A DNA stretch of 64,000 nt, taken from Microthyrium microscopicum. Its lineage: Eukaryota; Ascomycota; Dothideomycetes; Microthyriales; Microthyriaceae. The stretch is from positions 1,556,070 to 1,620,069 of the forward strand of contig MU004236.1 in assembly GCA_010405405.1 (NCBI GenBank). The letters are read 5' to 3'. The notes under the pieces were generated by a model that searched no databases, was not told the origin of the DNA, and saw nothing but the letters and a program-made list of their open reading frames with translations. Both the position numbers and the translations under genes were made by a program. This document shows, piece after piece, positions 22,291 to 33,839 of the stretch. Positions within the stretch are counted from its first letter, which is position 1; the number at the start of each line of letters is the position of its first letter.

Positions 22291-23719
22291 ATGGCTGGCG
22301 GCAACCAAACACCTCCCGCTCGCATTACTAACACCGTTGGCGTTCAGGCTGAAGACACGAAGATATGTGTCGTCATGGTTGGGCTTCCTGCCCGAGGAAA
22401 ATCATATATCGCCCAGAAGCGTGAGTCAGCTTCATCGTAATGAAGCGTAGTAGCTAATGGCATGGGCAGTCGTGCGATACTGTCATTGGTTATCAATCGA
22501 TGCAAAAGTTTTTAATGTGGGCATGTATCGGCGTACCAACACACCAAATCCTCCGGCTGCTTTCTTTGACAATAGTAATCCCGAGGGAGAACGGCTGCGT
22601 CGTGCTGCGGCTTCTGCAGCTGTGGATGACATGGTGAAGTGGTTCAAGAACGAAAACTCGACCATTGCAATCCTGGATGCAACCAATTCGACTAAGATGC
22701 GCCGACAGTGGATCAAGGAACGCTGTGACGCCGAGAGAATCGAGACGCTCTTTGTAGAATCGCTCTGTAACGACAAATCCCTCGTCATGGCCAACATCGT
22801 TGAAGTCAAAACCACCAGTCCAGACTATGTTGGACAAGACCCTGAAGCCGCCGCAAAGGACTTTCTAGATCGTATTAGAAAATATGAAGAAGTTTACGAA
22901 CCCCTCGAGGCCTCCGAAAACCTCACATTCATCAAGATCGTTGACGTAGGAGCCCAAGTCATTATCAACGCCATCCGCGACTACATCCAAAGCCGCATGG
23001 TCTACTACCTCATGAATCTCCACATCCGCCCCCGCTCCATCTGGCTCTCCCGCCACGGCGAATCCGAATTCAATCTCTCCGGCCAAATCGGCGGCGACGC
23101 CAACCTATCCCACCGCGGCCAGCTCTACGCCCGCACCCTCCCCAACCTAGTGCAAGAAAGCGCCGGCGACCGCAAACTCACCGTCTGGACATCCACACTA
23201 AAACGCACAATCCAAACCGCGCGCTTCCTCCCCTTTGAAAAACTCGAATGGAAAGCCCTCGACGAACTAGACTCTGGCGTCTGCGATGGCCTCACCTACG
23301 GCGAAATCGAAGCCCAATATCCCGCTGACTTCCGCGCCCGCGACGAAGACAAGTACAACTATCGCTACCTAGGCGGTGAGTCCTACCGCGATGTTGTCAC
23401 CCGTCTGGAGCCCATCATCATGGAACTTGAGCGCTCAGAGAACATCATCATTGTAACGCATCAGGCTGTCATCCGCTGCATCTATGCATACTTCATGAAC
23501 ATGGCGCAGGAAAAGAGTCCGTGGATGGAAGTCCCACTGCATACGCTTATTCGGCTGACGCCGGGACCGTACAAGACGGATGAGCAGCGCTGGAAGGCGA
23601 ATATTCCGGCGGTCAGCACATGGCGTGGAAAGGGTTCGGCGGCGAAACATCAGGAGAGTCCGTTGGGGACGCCTGGTACAGAATTGCCGGAGCCTGTTAT
23701 GAAGGCCAATGCTACCTAG
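22291..23719 (+). CDS. 6-phosphofructo-2-kinase/fructose-2,6-bisphosphatase
   Basis: A bifunctional cytosolic enzyme of 459 aa setting the level of fructose 2,6-bisphosphate, the activator of glycolysis. Exons 22291-22420 and 22470-23719; the intron (22421-22469) holds a GCTAATG branch site. The kinase half has Walker A GLPARGKS at residues 31-38 and KVFNVGMYRR. The phosphatase half keeps the phospho-His in SRHGESEFN (His ~239), the ELDSGVCDGLTYGEI acid (~308) and the second His in VTHQAVIRC (~374). So both active sites look intact, and the length is close to yeast Fbp26 (452 aa) rather than the much longer Pfk26/Pfk27. The net direction in vivo cannot be told from sequence. Confidence 0.93.
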
Positions 23720-24070
23720 TTCAAGGCTGAAGTAGCTCAGACAAATGGATTCATCATGGAGTTCATACAGCTCCCCTGATCATTTACATGAGAGTTGTAA
23801 ATGAAGGAAACGTTGGGGATGCATGATTGATCGGGATGGATATCCGCTGCAGTAACAATAGTGTAAAAGAGGCAGCTGGCTTTTTTTTTTGGAGAACTTG
23901 GGTAGCCAAGTTTGCAATAGTGGAGATGGTACTTGTGCTTGGCTTCAATGTGGAGCAAGTTTGACCTTGATATGGGATGTAGAACATGAAGAAATGAACG
24001 TTGTCACGATGAAAATGGCTTATATGATGACAGCGAGCTGTATTTGACTTGATATAGCTTGGTAGACACT
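23720..24070. other. Convergent 3' region with a T10 run
   Basis: 351 bp between two convergent genes. It contains a T10 homopolymer at 23881-23890. Nothing else is seen. Confidence 0.4.
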
Positions 24071-27019
24071 CTATTCCACTTCTTTCCACTCACGTTCCAC
24101 TCGAGACAGATCTCTCTTCAGCAATTGACTATCTATTCCACCACTCATAAATCCATCACTTCCGTGTCTAATCAACAATCGCTGCAAGTCATCGCGCTGC
24201 CGCTTCAGATTTGTTTCCAGGGATCGTCTTTCGCTCAGTTTTCGTACCAAGTAATCCACGTCGTCGTTCTCGACTGCTCGATCCCAGACTATCTGCATGC
24301 GTGGCGAGTAAAGCTGGCAGGTAAGCTCACTTCCTCGGGCGATGGCCAGTGGCTGCGGCGTCCGAGTAAAGAGAGATGACAGTGATGGCGCAAGCTTCAA
24401 ATCCGGCCGCACCGTGTCCTCGTAGCATTCCGGACAGATGGTCAGATCTGGACAATCGGGTATATAGTGCCACACAATTCCATCGGTGATACGGTCGCGA
24501 GGGCATTCGTGCTTGGTGCTGAGACTTTTGGCCAGCTCAATTAAAGGACGGGTATCTGCTGTACCAGTCAACTTTGGCAGTCGCAAATCCCAAGAAGATG
24601 ATGTCGCCGCATGGTGTAGGTACGCTTGTGCAGCTCGGTCGTGAATGACATCGATCATATCAAGATACACTGGGAACCGCCTTGAGCTTGTGCGGAAGGT
24701 GCATAGATGCTGTGAGCGTAGAGCGTTCTGTGGAACGCGGGTGAATGCGCCGGACATGGAGGGGAATAGAGCCTCAATGTTGGCTTTGTCGCGGCTGCAG
24801 ACGAAGAAGTTGTGGATGGAGTAGAAGTTCTCATCGATTAAGGTGTACCAGGGGCCGGTTGCATGTTCGTCTTCGGAACAACGATCAAGTCTGTCCCAAA
24901 TAGCTGCGAGTTCATAGAGGAGCTTAAGGTCTTTCCGCTGCTGCTTCATCGTTAGGAGCCATGCAAGTCTTGCCCATGGGCTGCCCATATCGCAGCGAAT
25001 GGCCATTCCTGGTCGAGGTTGTGCTGGGACGAAAAACTTATGGAACTTCGACGGTCGGACAATCGCCTCCAGGCACGAAGGACAGCAATCAAAGTTGGGA
25101 TAGTTTGCCAAAGACCACCAGTCATTGTGGTGACTAGAGAACTCCCTCCTTGGACAAGGGGACAGAGATGGTGGTACTGTAGGAGCTACACTGGCGCTTC
25201 TTGGAACTGCAGCTGGGCGTAGCCGCTGTCTTGCCTCAGAATCAGAAAGAGAATTAGTCCTACTTCTTCCTCCACTTGGTCTTGATGGCTTATGTCTAGC
25301 CTCGGAAGTTCTTGTACGTGTGTTGGTAGCAGATGAGTTTGATGCATATGATGAGGCTGAAGATGTACGTTGCATCAAGGGTGCTGGGCTTTGAGTTAAA
25401 CCAATGCTATCAGATCGAAGAAAAGTGTTTGCCGATGGCATGACAACAAAGTTCTCGGCATCTGGATATGGTAAGGAGCTTCCACCCCTTCGCTGATGTT
25501 CATCAGGATATGGTAATTTACTGCTATAAGAAGAGCTTGGTGTATGATGAGCGGACCGTGGTTCTGAGATTGCGTCCCCAGAATCTCGTCGCATTGAAGT
25601 ACTCAATTTGGATGGAGCAGCTGGCTTCGAATTGATAGGTAGATTGAAGGATGGAGTTCGATGATGTCCTGTTCTTGGTGACTCCACATGAAAAGTCTCT
25701 CGCGGAGATTGAGGAGTTCCTGGTCTAGAGTCCATTCGTGGAGATGCTCGACCACTCGGTGATTCCAGCCCGCTCCTATGGGCTAGTCTCGGGGATGATG
25801 GGTAAGCTCCAGGAATCGATTCATGCCTATGTGTTTCTTTCGAATGTTCGTTATAGTAAGAATCAGATCTACTGTCATGGTGTTGAGCAGCCGGTGGATT
25901 CAAGACAGAGGCCTTGGGTGTATCGCTTCTGTCTTCGTATAGACCCAGACCTGCTGCAACACCCAGGCCTGCAGCAGCACCCAAACCGACAGCAGCACCT
26001 ACACCCGCTGCAGTCTGCCTCCTCATTGATGCTGTCGACGATTCCTTCCGTAAGGATTTTGCGAGCGGAGATGATACATCTTGACCATATTTGGCAGGAG
26101 ACACTGGCACACGATGAAAAGAAGTCCGAGGACTTCGCGTTGCATGGGAAGATCTCTTGTGAGATGCCGATTTTGGTTCTACATCGCTTGAGTCGGAAGA
26201 GTAATTCGAACGCCGATCGGAATCCTTAGAAGAACGCTTGTTGTGTTCAGGAACAACATCAGCTCGAGTTGTTCGTGTCGATCTGGGAACACTGGACGAC
26301 GTCGGAGGAGCATTCGTTTCTGGAGATAAAAAGTAATCACCAGATGTCATCCGACTTTTTGGTTCTCTTGTAAAAGAATATGGACTAGGTTTTCTTTGAG
26401 CCAACAGGTCTTCATCTTCTGTCTCAACCCTCAAAGAAGGGGTGTGGGTCTTTCTTGCCGCCTGCCTTCTTCCTCTCACTTCGCTCTTAAGGAACTCGTT
26501 TTGACTTGGTCTTTTTACGATTGGAACCGCTTCGGATACCAGCATGAATCTTGTCTCTAGGTTAACAAGCTCGATGATTAAGGGATCCTGGTCTATCGTG
26601 CCCCGGTTTTGTACATGGTTGTCTTTAGAAAAGTGTGGTCGGTATTCTTTGGAAAGTGAGACCACTTCGTCTTCTACTGATGGGCTTGGCGGCCATCTTC
26701 TTCGCTTTGAATGATCGTATTCTTGGTGATATCGAGAGGAGGATTCAAGCGGGGTACGCAACGAGCGCGAAGAACGAGATTGATGTATGCGGGGTTCCCC
26801 GTCGACGGAGAGATTGTGTCCACCTCTTGTTGAGCTTTGGTGACGGCTTCTTCCAGAGGAGCCATGGTTGGCATAATCCATCATGGATTTTCGATTGGTA
26901 GGAGAAGGGAGGCTCCGGAGGTCTTGAGTGGATGCATGGGGACGTACGTTTTGATACCTTGAGCCATGGAAACTGCGATCATGGTGTTCTCGTGACCTGT
27001 AGGCATCGTATTGTGCCAT
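24071..27019 (-). CDS. Large Ser/Arg-rich protein with duplicated CPxC module
   Basis: A single-exon 982-aa protein. About 620 N-terminal residues are disordered, rich in Ser, Arg, Pro and His with many RxxS sites; within it a Gly/Ala stretch (VGLGAAAGLGVAAGLGLY) could be a hydrophobic repeat. The C-terminal ~350 residues look folded and contain a repeated module: FDCCPSCLEAIVRPSKF and, about 200 residues later, LTICPECYEDTVRPDLK. Each is followed by a similar C-(D/Q)-(M/L)-(G/Y)-SP...W segment. The very C-terminus is a coiled-coil-like helix. Such proteins are common in Pezizomycotina and are sometimes auto-named Ser/Arg-related nuclear matrix proteins, without experimental basis. Paired CxxC modules suggest zinc binding (inference). 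Confidence 0.75.
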   Translation of the reverse strand: MAQYDAYRSREHHDRSFHGSRYQNVRPHASTQDLRSLPSPTNRKSMMDYANHGSSGRSRHQSSTRGGHNLSVDGEPRIHQSRSSRSLRTPLESSSRYHQEYDHSKRRRWPPSPSVEDEVVSLSKEYRPHFSKDNHVQNRGTIDQDPLIIELVNLETRFMLVSEAVPIVKRPSQNEFLKSEVRGRRQAARKTHTPSLRVETEDEDLLAQRKPSPYSFTREPKSRMTSGDYFLSPETNAPPTSSSVPRSTRTTRADVVPEHNKRSSKDSDRRSNYSSDSSDVEPKSASHKRSSHATRSPRTSFHRVPVSPAKYGQDVSSPLAKSLRKESSTASMRRQTAAGVGAAVGLGAAAGLGVAAGLGLYEDRSDTPKASVLNPPAAQHHDSRSDSYYNEHSKETHRHESIPGAYPSSPRLAHRSGLESPSGRASPRMDSRPGTPQSPRETFHVESPRTGHHRTPSFNLPINSKPAAPSKLSTSMRRDSGDAISEPRSAHHTPSSSYSSKLPYPDEHQRRGGSSLPYPDAENFVVMPSANTFLRSDSIGLTQSPAPLMQRTSSASSYASNSSATNTRTRTSEARHKPSRPSGGRSRTNSLSDSEARQRLRPAAVPRSASVAPTVPPSLSPCPRREFSSHHNDWWSLANYPNFDCCPSCLEAIVRPSKFHKFFVPAQPRPGMAIRCDMGSPWARLAWLLTMKQQRKDLKLLYELAAIWDRLDRCSEDEHATGPWYTLIDENFYSIHNFFVCSRDKANIEALFPSMSGAFTRVPQNALRSQHLCTFRTSSRRFPVYLDMIDVIHDRAAQAYLHHAATSSSWDLRLPKLTGTADTRPLIELAKSLSTKHECPRDRITDGIVWHYIPDCPDLTICPECYEDTVRPDLKLAPSLSSLFTRTPQPLAIARGSELTCQLYSPRMQIVWDRAVENDDVDYLVRKLSERRSLETNLKRQRDDLQRLLIRHGSDGFMSGGIDSQLLKRDLSRVEREWKEVE

Positions 27020-29698
27020 GCTAAAGTTTGCAACGTCGACAGTAAAGATTCGCAGGATTTTCTAGGAGAGTCTACAGGTTGGAGTGGAAGAGTATAATAA
27101 GTATAGAATTTGTAGAAAGTGTATTATTCACAAGTGCGAGAACGCTCTGGAAGCAAGGGAGGCAACAAGCAAGTCCATGAAGATCATGCGTTGTGGAACA
27201 TGTAGCGGAACACAGTGTATGCTCTCAGCTTTCTGTGTAAGACAGTTTTACGGAATTATGGAAATCTCAACCTCAGTAGTTGACTCAACATGTCTGCTAT
27301 ATCATCCAAAACGTGCTGAGTGTCTTAGTATTAAGGAGGGTAGCAGCATTGGGGAGGCGCAGTTCGTTGCGGTCAACGACGGGCGCTATTTCACGACCTG
27401 CATATAATATATGCACCTGTGATGAAAAGAACCAGTCCCCCATGCTTTCCGAAGATCCGTTGGCCTAACAGTGTGTATTCGGACGAGAATATAATCATTT
27501 TAGCCGCATCAAAGGTACAGTTTGCGACACGCTTGAGCATGCGGCCTCGATATTATCACAGATTACTCTGGGGAGAGCACGACAATCGTCGGTTAAAAGC
27601 TGTCCGAACTACTATGCAGAACGTTCATTCGTCTAAGGAAGTACCTGCCGATATGCAGAATGATGTCTGGGGAGGTAGAAATGCTATGGGACGATCCTCT
27701 CCATTGTTCAACCTTTCATATCCACAACATAGCACACGAGTTCGATGCCGGCTTTATATTTCCCACTTTTGGAAAAAAATTGATTTAAGCGAGTGTCAAT
27801 TACTGTAAATGAAAAGCCATGTAACTCGTAAAATTCTATCTGCCGAATGCTATACTAGGTGACTCTTGTGTGTCGTTGATGCGATCCACTTTCAAATGTG
27901 ACAGTGTGAAGACTGATTGGTGACGTCTTGTAGATGAATATATGGATCCGAGAAGCGCAATGACTTGTCCCGAAATGCTTGGATAAGTCTAAGCAGTGAA
28001 GTGATAACGTAGAGGAACCTTATTCTGTCGTGCACGATTGTCATGGTACACGATATCTCAAGGTTACTCAGGAACCGTACCTAACTTTCCCTGCTTCGTT
28101 TCTTGATGCGCCGCCATTCCAACAAGGCATGAATTGTTTGCATCATACTTCGATGCCTTCAATTCATAGCTCCAAATAGCACGTAGTAGCCCAATAGCAC
28201 AAACTGCTGCTGCTAGTGATTGGTCATATTGGCCACCAAGGCAGCAATAACTCAAAGCAGTCAGCTTAGCTCTCTACCTTTTTTCCGGTGAAAAGAAGCT
28301 TTTCTCCATCAGGAAAGCATTCCAGAATCACCCATCTGATTACTGTGTCCGATATTTCCGACTAGAAAACCACGTGCTGCTTCACCCAAGTACACAAGGC
28401 GATGGCATATAGGACTCACACTCCTTCCAGATGAGGACAGCACAGCCTCAATACAGTGGTTGGCCCAAGCACGAGAAGGATGATATGCGGTGTGCAAAGG
28501 TGGCTGGAGAGCATTGCAATATCAACATGATACTTAAGGATCCTGAAGCCTCACTTGTACAGTGCAGTAAATGATGGAAGGCGCTGGTAATGTGCGATGG
28601 TAACCGACTGATGAAGCTTAAACGAAAAAAAATGAGGCTCTTGACCACACGACAGGACAGTGTATCTAATTGGTTAGCTTGCCACATGGCTAAGGCTGGC
28701 CAGATGTAACAAGGCTGAAATATCTGTTACTTGTTCAATAATCAATTGAACGACAAAATAAGTGTCACGCTTCCATCGAGTATAATATCTACCATCTGCT
28801 ACACTCTATTATCGGCTGCTTTATTTTCCTTGCCCTATGTAGAATACTCGATTGCCCATCAGATGCGCTGGGAACAAAGTACCTTTACTTTAGAGAGTGT
28901 GATGGGAGCCATCTGAGTTGAAGAGAGCGCACCATTCATTCTGTCACCTGGTTGCTGTTTTCGCAATGATCAAGACTCTTGGGCCCTAAAGAGGAGTATA
29001 TGCGGATCTGGTAAATGCCATGTGGAAATGTCCATGAGGCGTAGATCGAATTCCTGGAGATAGAAAGAATGAGCCGACAGCCCTAGGTGGGCGGTTCTAG
29101 CTCCATGAACCCTTCACGTTCTGGTGATACGTTGATGTCGACTCCGCGTTAACAACGAAACCACAAGATAGATACCTAGGTAGCAAATCGTTGTTTCTAG
29201 TGATTGAATGAACCTTCGACAATACCTAAATTAGATGTATCATGTATGTAGGCAAGGCGGGCTAATCGGAGGACAAGGCAAGTAGCCCTTTCGAAGGTGC
29301 TTCCGGCTATTGCATAATGAAGTCGCAGTACATAACCGCGGAGGATTGATCGTGATGAGCCGAGAGAAGGAAAGACACGATGCAAAGATGGGACGAAAAT
29401 AGTGGTTCGGCTCGTTAAAAGTCGGAGGGCAAAAAGGCGCTCCTTTGCAATCCCAGAGCTCGGATTGGCCAGGTATCTGGCTGAGTAAGACAATCACTTA
29501 GCAGTAATTGGCTACTGCGGCCGACAGGAGCGACCAGCTTTCAGGATCTTGGTCGCTGCTTCCGACATGTTTTTTTCTTTCTTTGATTCCAATCTTTCCT
29601 CATCAATCTTCTAGACAACACACAATCCTCCCTTTACTCCCTCAATCTACTTCTACCACTAATCACTACATTTCCATTCTACATTTCCTACTAGCAAA
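27020..29698. other. Long intergenic region, no supported gene
   Basis: 2.68 kb between divergent genes. Short frames on both strands (for example 27084-27407 and 27419-27808 on plus) lack protein-like composition and splice support. Base composition looks like ordinary intergenic sequence, not like the AT-rich element further on. A palindromic TACCTAGGTA lies near 29176. The cytochrome c promoter lies at the right end; an ATTGG (CCAAT box, Hap-complex type) is at about 29463. Confidence 0.35.
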
Positions 29699-30462
29699 AT
29701 GGGATACGAAGCCGGTAAGCACCTCCCTGAACATATCCGCATTTGAATCGCCTCGGAGCTCTTTGTCGATCCTTGAGCTTCAACCCTATACGCCATCACA
29801 AACAAAATGGACTCGATACTCGGGAATACAATCAAAACACGAGATCCGAGTCGCTGGGTGATTCTAAACTCGTTCCCGATCCTATTGAGTTGCGAGATTG
29901 TAGTATAGGCTGCTGAAGGCAAAAGTCGACAAACCGATTACATCACCATTATCAACAACCTCAATCAAGAACAAATCGCTAACTCCCCATTGCAGGTGAC
30001 GCAAAGAAAGGTGCTGGTCTCTTCAAGGTACGCTCATAATGCGCCAAACCCGCTAGCAAACACCAAAGCGTGACTGCGTTGCAGACACCAAACTTCAAAA
30101 CAACAGGCGCTGATAAGGAAACTAGACCCGCTGCGCACAATGCCACACCCTCGGTGCTGGTGAAGGCAACAAGATCGGACCTGAGCTTCACGGTCTATTT
30201 GGCCGCCAGAGTGGTCAAGTCGCTGGCTTTGCATACACCGATGCCAACAAGTCAAAAGGTGTCCACTGGGCCGAGGACACTCTGGTAAGAAGCAGCGCTA
30301 CATCCACCCTACCATCACACGAAAGCTGACTTTACGATCTAGTTCGACTACCTAGAGAACCCCAAGAAGTACATTCCCGGCACCAAGATGGCCTTTGCTG
30401 GTCTCAAGAAAGCCAAGGACCGGAACGATCTCATCACCTTCCTCAAGGACGCCACCAAGTAG
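29699..30462 (+). CDS. CYC1: Cytochrome c
   Basis: Mitochondrial intermembrane-space electron carrier between complexes III and IV, 108 aa, the usual fungal length. Four exons: 29699-29714 (16 nt), 29996-30027 (32 nt), 30126-30284 and 30343-30462. Introns are 281, 98 and 58 bp with GT-AG ends, and the last two acceptors are CTAG. The joined protein has [16 protein letters not shown], the haem-binding CAQCH (Cys19, Cys22, His23), the [14 protein letters not shown] loop and the axial Met85 in PGTKMAFAG. It ends in a Lys-rich helix. No presequence is present, as expected for cytochrome c. Confidence 0.97.
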
Positions 30463-31689
30463 ACGAGTTCTACTCTACCAAACCTAATGTAAACGCGGAC
30501 AACGACCGCTCTTACTTCTTAAAACGAACTGTGCGCTGTGTATAAGAAAGTGTTCTTCTCCCAAAACAAGATAGACAATGGCATAGAGGCGAGCGCAGGA
30601 TTTTGAGGCATATTTTTTTCCGGCTGGTTATGCGATGGAACTTGCTTTCGCGTTATTGGCGATCGTAATCGGGCTTTTGTATACATAGACAACACTGTGG
30701 CAGTAACAGATTAGACGGACTGGGTGTCATTTCTTGGTTTCGTTTGCTGGGTTACAAAATTCAATCCGGCTTCATCTCTTCTCAATGCTTCTCTTATTAG
30801 CTCAATCCCTAGATGAGCATCTTTGTCGAACGCCTGTTGTAGTATCGAAATTGAGCCCACATTTAATATGCGCGTTCACATTCATTCAAGGTTGGTGTGC
30901 CCAAATCGAACTTGGTCACGATAAATTGCCAGACCTTGAAAAAACAGTTCAATGCTCCACCGAATCATCTCCGACAATTCCCGACACTAGCACGTGTCTG
31001 CGCGTTAGTTTCGTATCCGCGCTGAGCCGCCATCCAAGCTAGCCAATCAGCATCCATGTCAAGTATTTCAGCCTCATAGGATAAGACTGACTCTGCAAAC
31101 TTCAAACTCAACCAATTCCGTCGCCCGTATACCAAATGTTAATTAAGAAAAAAACTCAATATGCCTCATATTTGGAGGAAGGGAAAGTAAGAGAATTTTG
31201 ATGCTATTGGTATCTAAACACTACGCTTTTTCAATCGATGCTGGCTTAATCCGAACAAAGTGCCCCAAACCGTCCATGGACCATAAAAAAAAACAAAAAG
31301 GGCGTACTTTCCTCGTCACGCGTTCCGGTTCATCTCACTGATCGTCGTTCCAAAAAGCAAGGTGCGAGCAAACGCTCCGTCATTGCCACTGTATTCGGAA
31401 AGGTCGATTGTAGAGAAGAACCGCGTAGAAGTGGATGCTGATGGAGGAAAGAGTTGAACAGCAACTGACGTGAAGTCGAGGAGCCGTGAGAAAGGAAAAG
31501 GTATTAAACGCCCAAACGCCTTGCTAAGAGGACTCAATATGCCGAGGGGAAAACGCGATGGGTAGTCGAAAGGGTATACGATACTGAGATTTCTGGCCGC
31601 TGTTGTAGAACAAGTGGTAGTAGTACAGCGTGAAATTTATGCCGTGGGCGATGGAGAGTTGAATTGATGCTGGGCGAAGGAAGAGTAGG
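30463..31689. other. Intergenic between convergent CYC1 and Tos4-like genes
   Basis: 1.23 kb of 3' flanking sequence with several A- and T-runs (for example near 31148 and 31285). I see no gene. Confidence 0.4.
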
Positions 31690-33257
31690 CTAAGCACGAG
31701 GCTTTTTCCAGTAGTATTGCTAAAAGATAAACGCGTTAGATGGGAACAAGAAGATTTGTTGTAAGTTAAATGTACCTTGTGGTTTTTGCGGACTGATCGC
31801 AGACCGCTGCTGCCCATGCCATTGGTAACTGCGTCGCGACGCATTACGTTTTCATCACGTTCTGGCATGTAGTAGAATTCGTTTTCGAGTACTTTTCCTG
31901 CTGCGTCTTTACCGGAGCGAGAAATTTCGCCGATGCAGGGAATCGCGTGGACGATATCGCGAAGGATGTCGTCAGTGAGAGCTTGGTCTTGCTGGCTGGG
32001 AGATGAGGTTGGTGAATTTGACGCGTCTTTCAGATCGGCAGGGAGATTCTTGAAGATAGCAGAAATCGGGACTGCGTGTACACGAGAGAAGGCTAGCTGA
32101 TTGATTACATGGTTCTTGATGGGAGATTCATTGCGACGTTTGCGTGGTGGTGATGCCTTTTGACGTTTTGGTGATGATGATTGTTGTGGAGATCTCGACT
32201 CTGGGCCAGGTTTTCGTTTTCGTTCGGGGCTATTGGCAGAGAAAGAATCTAGACGCGAGATGATGTTGGCTCCAAAGGGGCCAAAGGAATGCACGATGGG
32301 TTCATTTTCTTCATTTTCATTGTCCGAGAGTTCAGATGACGAGGAAAATGAAGAGTTTGAGATTTTGGACACAGCAGCTGGAGGCGCATTCTCATCATTG
32401 ACGGGTTGTTGAGGAGCGTCAGATGTAGGATCCTCATATATTTGAAGCTCGGGTTGAGTTTGAGGGAATAGAGTGCGAGAGAGACGGCCGGCTGGTGAGA
32501 TGGAAACTGGCGAACGCTGTTGCACTGGTGGACTAGATGCAAATGCTTCGGTTGCAAGCTGTCGTCGACTTGGTGATGCCCATGGAGACTCGGAACGTAA
32601 TGCAGCGAGACGAGGCACAGTAGTTTCAGGCCATGCCAATATTACACGTGTGTCCATAACATCCAACATGACCTCAGCAGAAGGGTCGACTTGAATAAAC
32701 TCTTCATCCTTCTTGATCTCATGGGTACGAGCTTTGCAACGCACAGTACATCCATTCCATCCCAGGCACTTTATGACTATTTGACCAAACGCGTGATCCT
32801 GAGTCGGGGCATGATATCTGACACTGACGTGTCGACGTGATATTAGGCGATTGTATGGTAATTGGTAGTGACACGAGTTGCTCGAACGGCCCAAGTATAA
32901 GTGATCACCATTTTCGAGAATAGAGACGGTGGGAACATCACATAAGGGTGCTCGTTCTGAAAGAGTCGAGGCCGTGCGCTGCAAACCTGGTCGACGCGGT
33001 GATGAAGATGTAAGGATGCCGGTTGATGAAGTTGGGACTGGAGTGGGATAAGCAGGCTCTTGAGGAACTACATCTTCAAAACGGCGTTTTCGTGCTAGAG
33101 CTGGAGGAGAGGAAGAAATTGGCTCAAAAGCAGGTAGTAGTGCCGGACGTCGCGTGGGCTGATTTGGAGGTTGTGAGAGAGCAGAATTGGCAGATATCGT
33201 GCCGGGGACTCCCAATGGGCGGTCCATGGAGTTGGACGCGTCCGAGAAGAAGGACAT
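31690..33257 (-). CDS. TOS4: FHA-domain transcription factor, Tos4/Plm2-like
   Basis: A 503-aa nuclear protein with one FHA domain (phosphothreonine binding). Exons 33257-31776 and 31719-31690; the last exon has 10 codons and the junction reads SVRKNHK|QYYWKKPRA. The FHA core shows YLGRSSNSC at about 120-130 and NRLISRRHVSVRY at about 136-148. The middle is Ser/Pro-rich and acidic, with a basic stretch (KRQKASPPRKRR) that could be an NLS. The C-terminus IGEISRSGKDAAGKVLENEF and the YYMPERDENVMRR block match the conserved tail of ascomycete Tos4 proteins, which act in the G1/S programme and DNA damage response. ATG 33257 is the first in frame. Confidence 0.8.
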
Positions 33258-33667
33258 GAAGTCGTGCAAAAGCTATTTAAAGTGATAGAATCACAAAGCA
33301 GAGAGTTTAGCAGGTTGATACTAAAGCAGACTGTGCTAACTGAGCAATATAGAAAGGTAATTGCAGAGCCGAGGAGAGTGATGATGTATGAGACGAGTAG
33401 GATCACAAAACGCAGGGTGACATAGCTTTGATAGAGCGGTAGAAGAAGAAGATTAGACGATTGAGTGGAATAGCGAGATAATAGGGAAGTCGAGGAGTAG
33501 ACGCGAGAGTACAGAAATCGAGATTGGTGAAGGAGTGGTGAATGTGGCCGGCAAGCACACAGTAATGTTGGCGTGCAAGCGTGCAAGCGTGCAACTGGGA
33601 CGCGATCTGAGGTCAAGCACAGGCTTTTTCGTGGACCGGGGCAAGCACGACAAGCATTTGCAGACTA
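33258..33667. other. Upstream flank of Tos4-like gene, left of the transposon
   Basis: 410 bp of 5' flank with GCAAGC/GCGTGCAAGC short repeats at about 33571-33594. It ends in AAGCATTTGCAGACTA directly before the transposon; see the findings for its partial copy on the other side. Confidence 0.4.
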
Positions 33668-33737
33668 CCCATCGGTTAAGAACACGCTCACCCCAGGTGA
33701 TTGGGGACAGCTCAACGCTAAGGACAGCTCAACGCTA
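33668..33737 (+). repeat. Left 70-bp terminal inverted repeat
   Basis: Starts CCCATCGGTTAAGAACACGC directly after TA (33666-33667). Inside is a tandem pair of GGACAGCTCAACGCTA units. It matches the right end in inverse orientation with two differences. It is notably less AT-mutated than the interior. Confidence 0.95.
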
Positions 33738-33839
33738 GATCTATTACCACGGGCTTACCAATTAATTAATAATTCAACAACTATATAATATTATTTAATA
33801 CAACTTCTACTAAGTGTCTTTATAGTGTTAATCTACCCA

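Noticed and set aside
27084-27808. Plus-strand frames of 107-129 aa in the 2.7-kb gap
   Set aside because: No domain-like sequence, no splice continuation, and amino-acid composition like translated intergenic DNA.
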